From NCBI GenBank assembly GCA_016285075.1, contig JAEEQB010000005.1:1-64000 (forward strand): a DNA stretch of 64,000 bases, in the 5' to 3' direction. Positions within the stretch are counted from its first letter, which is position 1; every line of letters starts with the position of its first letter. The stretch comes from Prevotella sp. GTDB taxonomy: Bacteria; Bacteroidota; Bacteroidia; Bacteroidales; Bacteroidaceae. Below the pieces are notes generated by a model. The model was given only the letters and a program-made list of their open reading frames with translations. It made no database searches and was not told where the DNA came from. Positions 48,682 through 57,699 of the stretch are shown here, one piece after another. Made by a program: the position numbers and the translations under genes.

Positions 48682-49203
48682 TTATTTTTGATATGGAGTT
48701 GTCTTTATATCGAAGTCAGGCATGTTTTTACGCTTGCATACAACGCGTAGGGAACTTCCTCCAGACTGTACAGCTTTTAACATGCGCTTCATTTGACGAG
48801 CTTGTGTGAAAGTACGGCCAACTACAAGAAGTGATTTAGAATCTCCCTCTTCTTCAAAATAACTTTCACCGTCTAATTTCTCCTGCAATGCTCCTTCTCT
48901 ATTGTACAATCCAATGAGCACCTTTGATACATATACAATCTTGTTCAAATGTGTTACAGGATTTATCACTTCACGCTTTGAGTACTCAAATTCGCCTACA
49001 TTGGTTGTGATGATAATTCTATCTTTCTTCTAGTCTGCGATTTCAATATACCCAATACTATCTACAGAGTACTGATAGCTTTCGCCACCTTTTACCCCCT
49101 TCAATTCATCGGCCTCCACTTTTACAGTGGTCCATTGTCCTTGTGCGCTTGCCGTTAAGCCTGTTAACAGCAGCAGTGTGATTGCAAACAACTTTTTTAT
49201 AAA
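48682..49203 (-). pseudogene. Exported hypothetical protein disrupted by in-frame TAG (49030-49032), with apparent loss of ATG start
   Basis: Frame reads ..SIGYIEIAD*KKDRIIITTNVGEFEYSKREVINPVTHLNKIVYVSK.. through the TAG in the same frame; signal peptide begins (ATA)KKLFAITLLLLTGLTASAQ where MKKLF would be expected. Confidence 0.6.
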
Positions 49204-49207
49204 TATA

Positions 49208-49831
49208 TTACCAATCCGAATTAGATGATAGTCCGCTAACAATTTTGGAGATATGCGAATTGAAAATTTCCTCTGCTTTTGCCTGATATTGTTCTCCAGC
49301 TTTTGTCAATTCTTCATATAGAGTATACGTATCTATATATTTTTCCGTAGCACTATTTCCTGGCAATATAGGAACGTCCCGTTCTGTTATTTTAGAAAAG
49401 GATGGGGCATCTACTTTTATCCTTCCAGCCTTAATCTCTATTTTGATGTTGTATATAAAACTGTAATGCTTAAAACTTATAAATTCATCTTTTACAATAA
49501 CGTCAGAGGCATAAGCATTAATGTTGATAATGTTATCTCCTAATGTAGATATGACCTTAGAAGGGTTCGTGTACATACTAGATAACGAACTCATAATTGA
49601 TGACTTGATGTCACTAACGGATTTTCCTGGAGCCGTTATTATCACATAATCTTTTTTGTCAGTTTCATGAAAAAATCCATCAGGATAAAATTTAAATTTC
49701 CCATTTGCAGATGGTTCTTTAGAGGTCTTGGTAACGGCTTTTGCGGTTCTCTTTACTGGTCTCTTAGTTTGTGCATTACCTACTATGGATAAGGACAAAC
49801 ATACAACCAAAAACATCAATAATCTTTTCAT
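49208..49831 (-). CDS. Exported DUF4468-like protein
   Basis: Signal peptide MKRLLMFLVVCLSLSIVGNAQ; DYVIITAPGKSVSDIKSSIMSSLSSMYTNPSKVISTLGDNIININAYASDVI. Confidence 0.55.
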   Translation of the reverse strand: MKRLLMFLVVCLSLSIVGNAQTKRPVKRTAKAVTKTSKEPSANGKFKFYPDGFFHETDKKDYVIITAPGKSVSDIKSSIMSSLSSMYTNPSKVISTLGDNIININAYASDVIVKDEFISFKHYSFIYNIKIEIKAGRIKVDAPSFSKITERDVPILPGNSATEKYIDTYTLYEELTKAGEQYQAKAEEIFNSHISKIVSGLSSNSDW

Positions 49832-49876
49832 AACGTTTGTATTATTAAATTGTTATACATTACACAAAAAGAAAAA

Positions 49877-50015
49877 CGTGAGCAATCTACTTCGCTTACG
49901 TCTTCTGAGGTATTGGGGAAACCTATCCGTATTAAACGAGTAAATGCCCACGCCGAGCGGCGTGAACTATCTACTTCAGTTCTTTACGGATTCGTCTAAT
50001 TCCCCAATTATCAGA
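49877..50015. ncRNA. Highly structured intergenic element (candidate ncRNA/cis-regulator)
   Basis: Nested pairs TCTGA/TCAGA, ATTGGGGAA/TTCCCCAAT, ATCCGTA/TACGGAT, CACGCC/GGCGTG; ATCTACTTC occurs twice in hairpin-like contexts. Confidence 0.5.
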
Positions 50016-50220
50016 AAACAAGAATCAAAAGTGGACGTTCAGTCTTATGTCCTATTGTCTTTTATCTGTCCATTGGCGTACATTTTTTATTAAACATGCT
50101 GCAAAATTACTCAAACTTTGCCACATAACCAAACAATTTGTATTAAATAAGGTGTTTTTGTCTATTAATTCTTTGCCCTTTGCTGGAAAATGCTTAATTT
50201 TGCAAGCAAAATTTTCAATT

Positions 50221-51327
50221 ATGATTGACAAAATAAGGATAGAAAACTATAAGTCAATAGTTGACTTGACGTTGGAACTTGGCCGTTTCAATGTTATCAT
50301 TGGTACTAATGGCTGTGGTAAATCCAACATTTTAGAAGCAATCACAATGGGAGCGTTGGGCGTTTCCGACAATGCCGACATAGGAAGATTGGCAAAACAC
50401 GGTATCCGCGTTACAGACTCAAATTTAATGGTCAATGCGTTTGAGGACATTGATGATAATATGAGTGAGTTTATCCAACTTCAGGTTTCTGGTGACAATA
50501 AGCCATACGACACGGGCATTGCTTTGTCATACGAAGAAAAATGGAACAAATGGGTTGATATCAAACCAAAAGAATACAGTATCATCAAGCAACATTATAT
50601 AAAAGAACATGGTGAGACAACAAAAGAAGAGGTTCCCTATAATGAATACCATAAACTACGTAAGGAACTAATCGAAAAGCCCGCGTTTCTTAGGTTTCTA
50701 ACGTATTCTCCTAATGAAAGTGTTATGAGAGAAATGGTTAGAAGTATAGATGTGTATCCATTAGGAGTGCATGGTGAGGGACTTTTCCAATACCTAAAAC
50801 TAACAAAAACTCAAAATCTTTTCCCCATTATCAATGAAGGGCTCAGAATGTTAGACTGGTTTGAGGATGTTTCTCCAGCCGATGATTTGTTGTCCAATGA
50901 ATTTGATGTTAATATAACAGATAAATATTTGAAAGAAACCCTGCACAGTTTCGACCAGCGTAGTACAAACGAGGGATTCCTTTATCTGTTGTTCTATCTT
51001 ACTTTGTTCAATAGTCAGGATACTCCATCTTTCTTTGCGGTGGATAACATAGAGACCTCATTTAATCCAGGATTATGTCAGAATTTGACAAAGTATCTGG
51101 TTGGTGTTTCAGGAAAAAAGGACAAGCAGGTGATTCTGACGACGCATAATCCATTTGTGCTTGATGGATTGGATTTGTCTGATGACGAACAACGATTGTT
51201 TGTATGCCGTCGTGATATTGACGGACATACAAGGATAGAGCGTGTGAAGTATAGGGAGGATAGGAAGATGTCTCTTTCTGAGTTGTGGATGTCAGGACTG
51301 ATTGGCGCTCTGCCTGAAAATTTCTGA
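50221..51327 (+). CDS. AAA family ATPase (AAA_21/OLD-like; AbiLi/AriA-like)
   Basis: MIDKIRIENYKSIVDLTLELGRFNVIIGTNGCGKSNILEAI (Walker A), FFAVDNIETSFNP, QVILTTHNPFVLDGLDL; ATG at 50221 preferred. Confidence 0.88.
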   Translation: MIDKIRIENYKSIVDLTLELGRFNVIIGTNGCGKSNILEAITMGALGVSDNADIGRLAKHGIRVTDSNLMVNAFEDIDDNMSEFIQLQVSGDNKPYDTGIALSYEEKWNKWVDIKPKEYSIIKQHYIKEHGETTKEEVPYNEYHKLRKELIEKPAFLRFLTYSPNESVMREMVRSIDVYPLGVHGEGLFQYLKLTKTQNLFPIINEGLRMLDWFEDVSPADDLLSNEFDVNITDKYLKETLHSFDQRSTNEGFLYLLFYLTLFNSQDTPSFFAVDNIETSFNPGLCQNLTKYLVGVSGKKDKQVILTTHNPFVLDGLDLSDDEQRLFVCRRDIDGHTRIERVKYREDRKMSLSELWMSGLIGALPENF

Positions 51328-51332
51328 GTTTT

Positions 51333-51995
51333 ATGAGTAAGAAAATTGGTGTCGTCAGTGAGGGTGTTTCGGATTATTATGTACTGAAACATATCGTCTC
51401 GCGCTATCTGAAAGAACAGGATGTCTATACCATCCCATTGAACCCCAAGCAGGACAAAGGTAAGCAGGTGGGCTTTAGCGGATGGCAGGGTGTGTTGAAC
51501 TATATTTCGGGCATGGATGAAAAGAATCTGTTTGTGGAAGCACTGAAAGAGGAATGCGAATATGTGGTAGTGCAGATTGACACAGACCGCTGTGCAGAGT
51601 ATGGCGTTGAGCATCAGACCGACGACTTGACTGTTCTTTGGAAGAATGTGTACGAGAATCTTGTGAATCGTATCCCTGCCGATTTTGATAAGAGCAAGCT
51701 AATCTTTGCCATTAGTATTGATGAAACGGAATGTTGGCTTATCCCTTTCATAGACACGAATAAGAAGAACTGTGAGAATATTGACCGTTGCGTGAATCTG
51801 GTAAACAAGGGGATTAAGAAGCAGGATCTTTTCATAGACCCTGACAACAAGAATAGCGATGGCGCAAAGAGCGCATACGATTATATTCTGAAACAAAAGA
51901 AGAAGCCAAAAGAAATTAAGGAGTGTTCGGAATTTAACTACGGGTTCAAGAAATTGATTGAACAATTAGACGAAATAAGTGCAAAGGAATCTTAG
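51333..51995 (+). CDS. TOPRIM/DUF4276-like protein (AbiLii/AriB-like partner)
   Basis: KIGVVSEGVSDYYVLKHIV, YVVVQIDTDRCAEYG, AISIDETECWLIPF; 5 bp downstream of the ATPase. Confidence 0.7.
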   Translation: MSKKIGVVSEGVSDYYVLKHIVSRYLKEQDVYTIPLNPKQDKGKQVGFSGWQGVLNYISGMDEKNLFVEALKEECEYVVVQIDTDRCAEYGVEHQTDDLTVLWKNVYENLVNRIPADFDKSKLIFAISIDETECWLIPFIDTNKKNCENIDRCVNLVNKGIKKQDLFIDPDNKNSDGAKSAYDYILKQKKKPKEIKECSEFNYGFKKLIEQLDEISAKES

Positions 51996-52009
51996 GTACA
52001 AATCCTAAA

Positions 52010-52048
52010 GGAAACGCCCCGACATTCAGATACGCGAGGCGTTTTTCT
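52010..52048 (+). terminator. Terminator-like hairpin after the ATPase/TOPRIM pair
   Basis: AAACGCC...GGCGTTTTTC. Confidence 0.6.
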
Positions 52049-52270
52049 TTAGTCTATTGACTCACGGATAATATGACGAGTTTCTCGTTTATATTCCAAT
52101 CGGTCATACTCATAGCCGCGACACATCGGGCAACTACAGGGCGTATCTGTTGAACGATAGACTTGCGTCCGATGTTTCTTTGCCAGTTCAAACCAGTGCA
52201 GACATACGAGCCTTAAACACTCGGAAGCCTTGCTTCCTTTGCCAAAGTTTTGTTATTTTCGTTTCCATCG
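52049..52270 (-). pseudogene. Remnant of a small Cys-rich protein
   Basis: Frame gives ASECLRLVCLHWFELAKKHRTQVYRSTDTPCSCPMCRGYEYDRLEYKRETRHIIRESID*; the plausible N-terminus METKITKLWQRKQG is in another frame. Confidence 0.45.
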
Positions 52271-52828
52271 TCACTTTGTATTAAAGTGATTAGGTGATGG
52301 AAATTCGCTATGGTAAAAATCATAGTGTTCATAATCTTCTATTCTTAAGTTACTTACTGAACGTTGATCAAATAGTGTGCCAATATACTGCATCAAATAT
52401 ACTTTAGAGGGACGTGATAAATCGTCATGGAAAAATATACATTTTCTCTTTATATGTCGTCATTACACATTGATTTCATCTTGCAATTCCGCAATTAGAT
52501 TCTGTAGAAGGGTGTAGCCTAATACGCACTTTGTGGCGGAGTGCCACACAAAGATGCTTGCCTGCTTTCTGATGAGCAAGCTCGGCAGACATTAGGTTTT
52601 TGTTTCCTTGAATTGAGCGCAGTGCCTACGAGGTAATCGGCTTGCCGCTTCGCTCGTCGAAGAACTGCTGACGGGCTTCAACAGTTTCGTCACAAAGATG
52701 AAGGAGATGGCTAAATGAGGTTATGATTTGGAAACCTAACTTCTTCACCGATCCTCTCTAATTTGCCTTTTGCCACAAATCGTACTTCCACGTTCTTCCC
52801 CTCTTTGCCTTTATTTCAGGCCGAATTG

Positions 52829-52962
52829 CGTTAATCTTCCAAAATCCGTCTTTCGTTACAGACTTTTTTCGTAACTTTGCCATCAAAGATGGCGAAATTA
52901 CTCCGTCTCGGCAAAAAAAGGAAAGAGTTTCTTTGTTTTGCACTCGACTTTTCGTAACTTTG
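52829..52962 (+). repeat. 134-bp direct repeat, right copy; supplies promoter-like boxes immediately upstream of pyrE
   Basis: See 40036-40169; ends ttttgcactcgacttttcgTAACTTTGc 20 nt before the pyrE ATG. Confidence 0.92.
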
Positions 52963-52981
52963 CAGCCAAATCAACGTTGAT

Positions 52982-53620
52982 ATGATGAATATTAAGAATC
53001 AATTTGCTAGGAAACTGATGGAAATCAAGGCCATCAAGTTGCAGCCGAACGACCCTTTCACTTGGGCCAGCGGCTGGAAGTCACCCATCTACACCGACAA
53101 TCGGAAGACACTGGGCTACCCGGAGGTGCGCTCTTTTGTGAAGCTGGAACTGTGTCACGCCATCCAGGAGTATTTCCCTGAGGCTGAGGCTGTGGCCGGC
53201 GTGGCTACAGGCGCCATTGCACAGGGTGCGCTTGTTGCTGACGAGTTAGGGCTGCCCTACTGCTATGTACGTCCGAAACCGAAGGATCACGGCATGGGCA
53301 ATCAGGTGGAAGGTGAAATCAAGCAAGGTACCAAGGTGGTGGTGGTGGAAGACCTCATCTCTACCGGAGGTTCGAGCTTGAAGGCTGTTGAGGCACTGCG
53401 TCAGTATGGTGTAGAAGTAGTAGGCATGGTGGCTTCGTTCACTTATGGGTTTCCTGTTGCCGAAGAGGCATTTGCCGCTGCTGGCGTGAAACTCATTACG
53501 CTCAGCAACTATGAAGCCGTGGTCGAGGAAGCTGCCAAGACGGGTTATATCAAGGATGAAGATAAGGCCGTGCTTGCTGAGTGGCGGAAAAACCCCGGTA
53601 CTTGGGGAGTTAAGAGTTAA
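52982..53620 (+). CDS. pyrE: Orotate phosphoribosyltransferase
   Basis: FTWASGWKSPIYTDNRKTLGYP, GVATGAIAQGALVADELGLPYCYVRPKPKDHGMGNQVEG, VVVVEDLISTGGSSLKAV. Confidence 0.96.
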   Translation: MMNIKNQFARKLMEIKAIKLQPNDPFTWASGWKSPIYTDNRKTLGYPEVRSFVKLELCHAIQEYFPEAEAVAGVATGAIAQGALVADELGLPYCYVRPKPKDHGMGNQVEGEIKQGTKVVVVEDLISTGGSSLKAVEALRQYGVEVVGMVASFTYGFPVAEEAFAAAGVKLITLSNYEAVVEEAAKTGYIKDEDKAVLAEWRKNPGTWGVKS

Positions 53621-53717
53621 AGATTAAGGATTTAGAATTAGGAGTTCTTTTAGTCGGCTGACGCCTTTGTAAAAGAGGCATAGCCGATTGAAGAACGAAG
53701 AATTAAGCTTAGAAACG

Positions 53718-54149
53718 ATGGGATTATTCGGAGGTGAAAGTAAATTCGAGAGTAGTGTGAAGATGGTTCCCTACCCTCAGCAGGCAGTGTACGACAATAT
53801 CAGCGACCTGCGGAACCTGAAGAAGGTGCAGGACCGTGTGCCTGACGACAAGGTGAGTGATTTCCAGTATGACGAGGATACGGTGAGCCTGAACGTACCG
53901 CCTGTTGGCGAGCTGAAGCTGCGTATCTGCGACCGTGAGGAACCGAAGTGTGTGAAGTTCGAGACGCTGCAGTCGCCCGTACCATTCAACGTGTGGATTC
54001 AGGTCCTGCCTGTCGACGAGAACAGCTCGAAGATGAAGGTCACAGTGAAGGCCGAGCTGAACCCGTTCATCAAAGGTATGGTGGAAAAACCACTGCAGGA
54101 GGGTGTGGAGAAAATAGCCGATGCCTTGGCGCAGGTTCATTATGTTTAA
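53718..54149 (+). CDS. SRPBCC/polyketide-cyclase-like protein
   Basis: SSVKMVPYPQQAVYDNISDLRNLKKVQDRVPDDKV..; between pyrE and argH. Confidence 0.75.
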   Translation: MGLFGGESKFESSVKMVPYPQQAVYDNISDLRNLKKVQDRVPDDKVSDFQYDEDTVSLNVPPVGELKLRICDREEPKCVKFETLQSPVPFNVWIQVLPVDENSSKMKVTVKAELNPFIKGMVEKPLQEGVEKIADALAQVHYV

Positions 54150-54196
54150 CGAAACGTTCCTGTGGACAAGACGTCTTAACGACAAAACGTAGAAAG

Positions 54197-55528
54197 ATGA
54201 AGCTTTGGGAAAAGAACTTTGAAGTGAACAAGGAGATAGAGCGGTTCACCGTCGGGCGTGATCGTGAGATGGACCTCTATCTGGCCAAATACGACGTGCT
54301 GGGCTCTATGGCTCATATTATTATGCTGGAGAGCATCGGCCTGTTGGGTAAGGACGAACTGCCCGCGCTGCTGCGTGAGCTGAAAGCCATCTATGGGCAG
54401 TGCGAGAGAGGTGAGTTCGTCATAGAAGATGATATAGAGGATGTACATTCACAGGTGGAGATGCTGCTCACTCGTAAGCTTGGCGACATGGGCAAGAAGA
54501 TACATTCCGGACGGTCACGCAACGACCAGGTATTGGTGGATCTGAAGCTCTTCACCCGCCACGAGCTGATGGAGACAGCCGAGGAGGTGAAGGTGCTGTT
54601 CGATGAGCTCATACAGAAGAGCAACCAGTACAAAGACGTGCTGATGCCGGGGTATACGCATCTGCAGGTGGCCATGCCATCGAGCTTTGGATTGTGGTTC
54701 GGAGCCTATGCCGAGAGCCTGACGGACGATATGCTTTTCCTGCAGGCCGCCTACAAGATGACCAACCGTAACCCGTTGGGATCGGCTGCCGGCTATGGTT
54801 CATCATTCCCCTTGAACCGTACAATGACCACGCAGCTGCTGGGTTTCGACTCGATGGACTACAATGTGGTCTATGCACAGATGGGGCGGGGCAAGATGGA
54901 GCGGAACGTGGCCTTTGCCATGGCTTCCATAGCCGGCACATTGGCCAAGCTGGCGTTCGACGCCTGCCTGTTCAACTCGCAGAATTTCTCGTTTGTGAAA
55001 CTGCCCAAGGAATGTACTACTGGCAGCAGCATCATGCCGCACAAGAAGAACCCTGACGTGTTCGAACTGATACGTGCCAAGTCGAACAAACTGCAGAGCC
55101 TGCCACAGCAGGTGATGATGATCATGAACAATCTGCCCGTGGGCTATTTCCGTGACCTGCAGATCATCAAGGAGGTGTTCCTGCCAGCCTTCGGCGAACT
55201 GAAGGACTGCCTTCAGATGACGGCATACATCATTAACAAGATAGAGGTGAACGAGCATATCCTGGACAACCCGATGTACGACCCGATGTTCTCGGTAGAA
55301 GAAGTGAACCGCCTTGCAGCTGCTGGAATGCCTTTCCGCGATGCCTACAAGAAGGTTGGACTTGACATTGAAGCCGGACAGTTCACGCCCGACAAGGATA
55401 TTCACCATACCCATGAGGGTTCTATCGGCAACCTCTGCAATCAGCAGATAGAGGCCTTGATGAAGCAGTTGATGGAAGGTTTCCATTTCGAGCGGATAAA
55501 GGAAGCCGAGAAAGCACTGCTGAAGTAA
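54197..55528 (+). CDS. argH: Argininosuccinate lyase
   Basis: KLWEKNFEVNKEIERFTVGRDREMDLYLAKYD, HSGRSRNDQVLVDL, CTTGSSIMPHKKNPDVFEL; ATG at 54197. Confidence 0.96.
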   Translation: MKLWEKNFEVNKEIERFTVGRDREMDLYLAKYDVLGSMAHIIMLESIGLLGKDELPALLRELKAIYGQCERGEFVIEDDIEDVHSQVEMLLTRKLGDMGKKIHSGRSRNDQVLVDLKLFTRHELMETAEEVKVLFDELIQKSNQYKDVLMPGYTHLQVAMPSSFGLWFGAYAESLTDDMLFLQAAYKMTNRNPLGSAAGYGSSFPLNRTMTTQLLGFDSMDYNVVYAQMGRGKMERNVAFAMASIAGTLAKLAFDACLFNSQNFSFVKLPKECTTGSSIMPHKKNPDVFELIRAKSNKLQSLPQQVMMIMNNLPVGYFRDLQIIKEVFLPAFGELKDCLQMTAYIINKIEVNEHILDNPMYDPMFSVEEVNRLAAAGMPFRDAYKKVGLDIEAGQFTPDKDIHHTHEGSIGNLCNQQIEALMKQLMEGFHFERIKEAEKALLK

Positions 55529-55544
55529 CAACTGAGGGCAAGAA

Positions 55545-56144
55545 GTGATGGGTGGGAATCGTTTCGTGAGGTCAATGCGGCATTCATTATTATTGCCGCT
55601 GCTATTCATCTGTCAGTTGTCACTCATCACTTCTTCTTGCGACGGCGAGGATAAATTCAGCCGTAAATACCCCTGTTCGTTTGTTTTCCAGGCACAGTAT
55701 CACACTGCAAGCCTCTTTGCCCGTTCCTTGGGTAATCCGGGAATGTTTGTCATTGTCACCTCTACCCAGCGACAAGGCGTCACACACCTGTTGGTGACCG
55801 CAGCTGACGGTCAGAAAGAGGATATCGCCATGTCCACGGCCATTGAAAACGAACGGACCTACTATGCTAATATGGGGGCTAACCGCGGCCTCATCATCGG
55901 CCTTAGCAATTTTGACGGGCTGAAGGCGTACGACCGCCAGTGCCCTAACTGCATGGAGGAGACCGGCGGCGTGAACCACCCGCTCACCTTCACCAGCAAC
56001 GGACAGGCTGTGAGCTGTGCCCGTTGCCAACGGGTTTACAATCTCAATGCAGAGGGGATGCCCCAAAACGGAAAGCAGGGTGATGAAGCCCTGCTGCAAT
56101 ATGTGGCGGCCTATGACGGCACGCGGCTATATGTTCATAACTAA
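55545..56144 (+). CDS. Lipoprotein with Rieske-like fold but Cys4 ligand pattern
   Basis: SSCDGEDKF lipobox; YDRQCPNCMEETGGVNHPLTFTSNGQAVSCARCQRVYNLNAEG. Confidence 0.5.
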   Translation: MMGGNRFVRSMRHSLLLPLLFICQLSLITSSCDGEDKFSRKYPCSFVFQAQYHTASLFARSLGNPGMFVIVTSTQRQGVTHLLVTAADGQKEDIAMSTAIENERTYYANMGANRGLIIGLSNFDGLKAYDRQCPNCMEETGGVNHPLTFTSNGQAVSCARCQRVYNLNAEGMPQNGKQGDEALLQYVAAYDGTRLYVHN

Positions 56145-56163
56145 AACAGTTTCTAAAGTAGGA

Positions 56164-57351
56164 ATGAGACACTTCTGTGTATTCATCGTCATATTGGCTG
56201 CTTTCTCTGCCTGTACTGGCGGAGGAAAGTATGAGGAGATGCGGCAGGGTCTCCAGGCGCTGAACGCGCTGAACCGTGCCGACTCCGTGCTCACCGCTAC
56301 GGAGCGCGACGAGGCATAGGCCTTCGTCGACTACTTCGACAGTCATGGCATGCCTAACGACCAGATGCTGGCCCACTACCTCCTGGGTCGCTGCTACGCC
56401 GACATGCACGAGGCTCCCATGGCCCTCCACTGCTATCAGGAAGCCATCAGTCGTGCCGACACCACAGCGAAGGACTGTGACTTCGCCCAGCTCAGCAGGG
56501 TGTACGGGCAGAGTGCCACCATATTCTATCAACAGGGTTTGTATAGGAATCAGTTAGAGTATCAAGATCTTGCATCATCTTATGCTTGGCGGGGAAACGA
56601 TACTTTGGCCACTTTACAATGTTACGCTATTAAAGCATTGGCTTACAACCAGCTACAAATGAAAGATTCTGCCATCTATGTTTACACAGATGCCATCAAG
56701 CAATTAAAAGCAAATAAATATAATAAGGTAGCAGCTCATTAGGGAACACATCTCCATGCAGGCAGAGATGATGCAGTTACGTGAACGTAAAGCCAACTAC
56801 GACCTTCTGCTTCAAGAAAAAGAAGAGCAGGCCACGGCTTTGGGTACTGTACTGTTGGAAATGGAAACTCTACGGCAGGAAAAGAGTAGGTTCGACCAAA
56901 TGCTGAAAGAGAAAGAAGACAAGATAGAAAAGCAAAAAGCAGACATCGGTCGATACAAACGATTAGCACGCTTGGAGAAGGACAGATTAAAGCACCAATT
57001 ATATGATGCACCCATATACCAGAATGTCTCCTTCAAGGCTGCCAGAGGAATGGTGCTTACCAATGAGGAATGGAAAGAACTGGAACTGTTTGTTGTCAAC
57101 CGTCTTCCAGAATTTTATATGTTTGTTTCCTCTCGTGAACATGGCTTGACTACCATCATTTACCATGTGTGCATACTTGTTCGCCTACAGTTCTCCTTCT
57201 CTTCCATCAGTCACATGATTGGTGTCAAGGCTCCTACCATCACAAAAGTATGCAGTGTTGTGCTTAAAAAAACTCTTTGACCAAGAGGGAAGTGGAAAGG
57301 ATTTAGAGCAGAAACTAATTCAGTTCAACTGATTTTTTAGGGGCTAATTTT
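56164..57351 (+). pseudogene. TPR/coiled-coil/HTH regulator-like lipoprotein, multiply disrupted
   Basis: In-frame TAG at 56317-56319 between ERDEA and AFVDYFDSHGMPNDQ; frame change near 56730-56742; A7 tract near 57266-57272, where +1 restores KKLFDQEGSGKDLEQKLIQFN*. Confidence 0.75.
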
Positions 57352-57523
57352 TGCGATAATTCTTGCAATTCACTATTTCCCAGCGGATTGCATTTTCTGT
57401 GCTAATTTTAATGCTAATTCTGTTCGGTCTCTACTTTTGATAGTTTAGACCGAAACTGTTATTTTTGCTGTCAGAAATCTGTTTTCATATTATAACACAA
57501 TTAGTAATTAAAAAGAAAAAAAG

Positions 57524-57628
57524 ATGAAGAGGACGAAGTTTTTCATTGCGACATTGGTCGCTTATTTCCTCTGTCTAGGGGTACTATCTGTTAATGCTCA
57601 AGAATGGAGAAATATGCAGCTCGAATGA
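57524..57628 (+). pseudogene. Orphan signal peptide ORF (34 aa), likely 5' remnant of a secreted protein gene
   Basis: MKRTKFFIATLVAYFLCLGVLSVNAQEWRNMQLE*. Confidence 0.4.
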
Positions 57629-57699
57629 TTTTTAGCGGCTATTAAGTTGTAGATTTATCGAAAAATATATATCTTTGCAACACAATAAATGTTTGTATT

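Noticed and set aside
40036-52962. Classical integrative element with integrase
   Set aside because: No integrase, transposase, relaxase or phage structural gene is visible between the repeats; only flanking repeats and composition support mobility.
53948-54196. Track's N-terminal extension of argH (MCEVRDAAVARTIQ...)
   Set aside because: Overlaps the SRPBCC gene in another frame; MKLWEKNFEVNKEIERF at 54197 is the canonical ArgH start.
49030-56319. Amber (TAG) recoding hypothesis from two in-frame TAGs (49030 and 56317)
   Set aside because: Both affected genes carry additional lesions (lost start; frameshifts), intact core genes argue for the standard code, and no suppressor tRNA is seen in the window.
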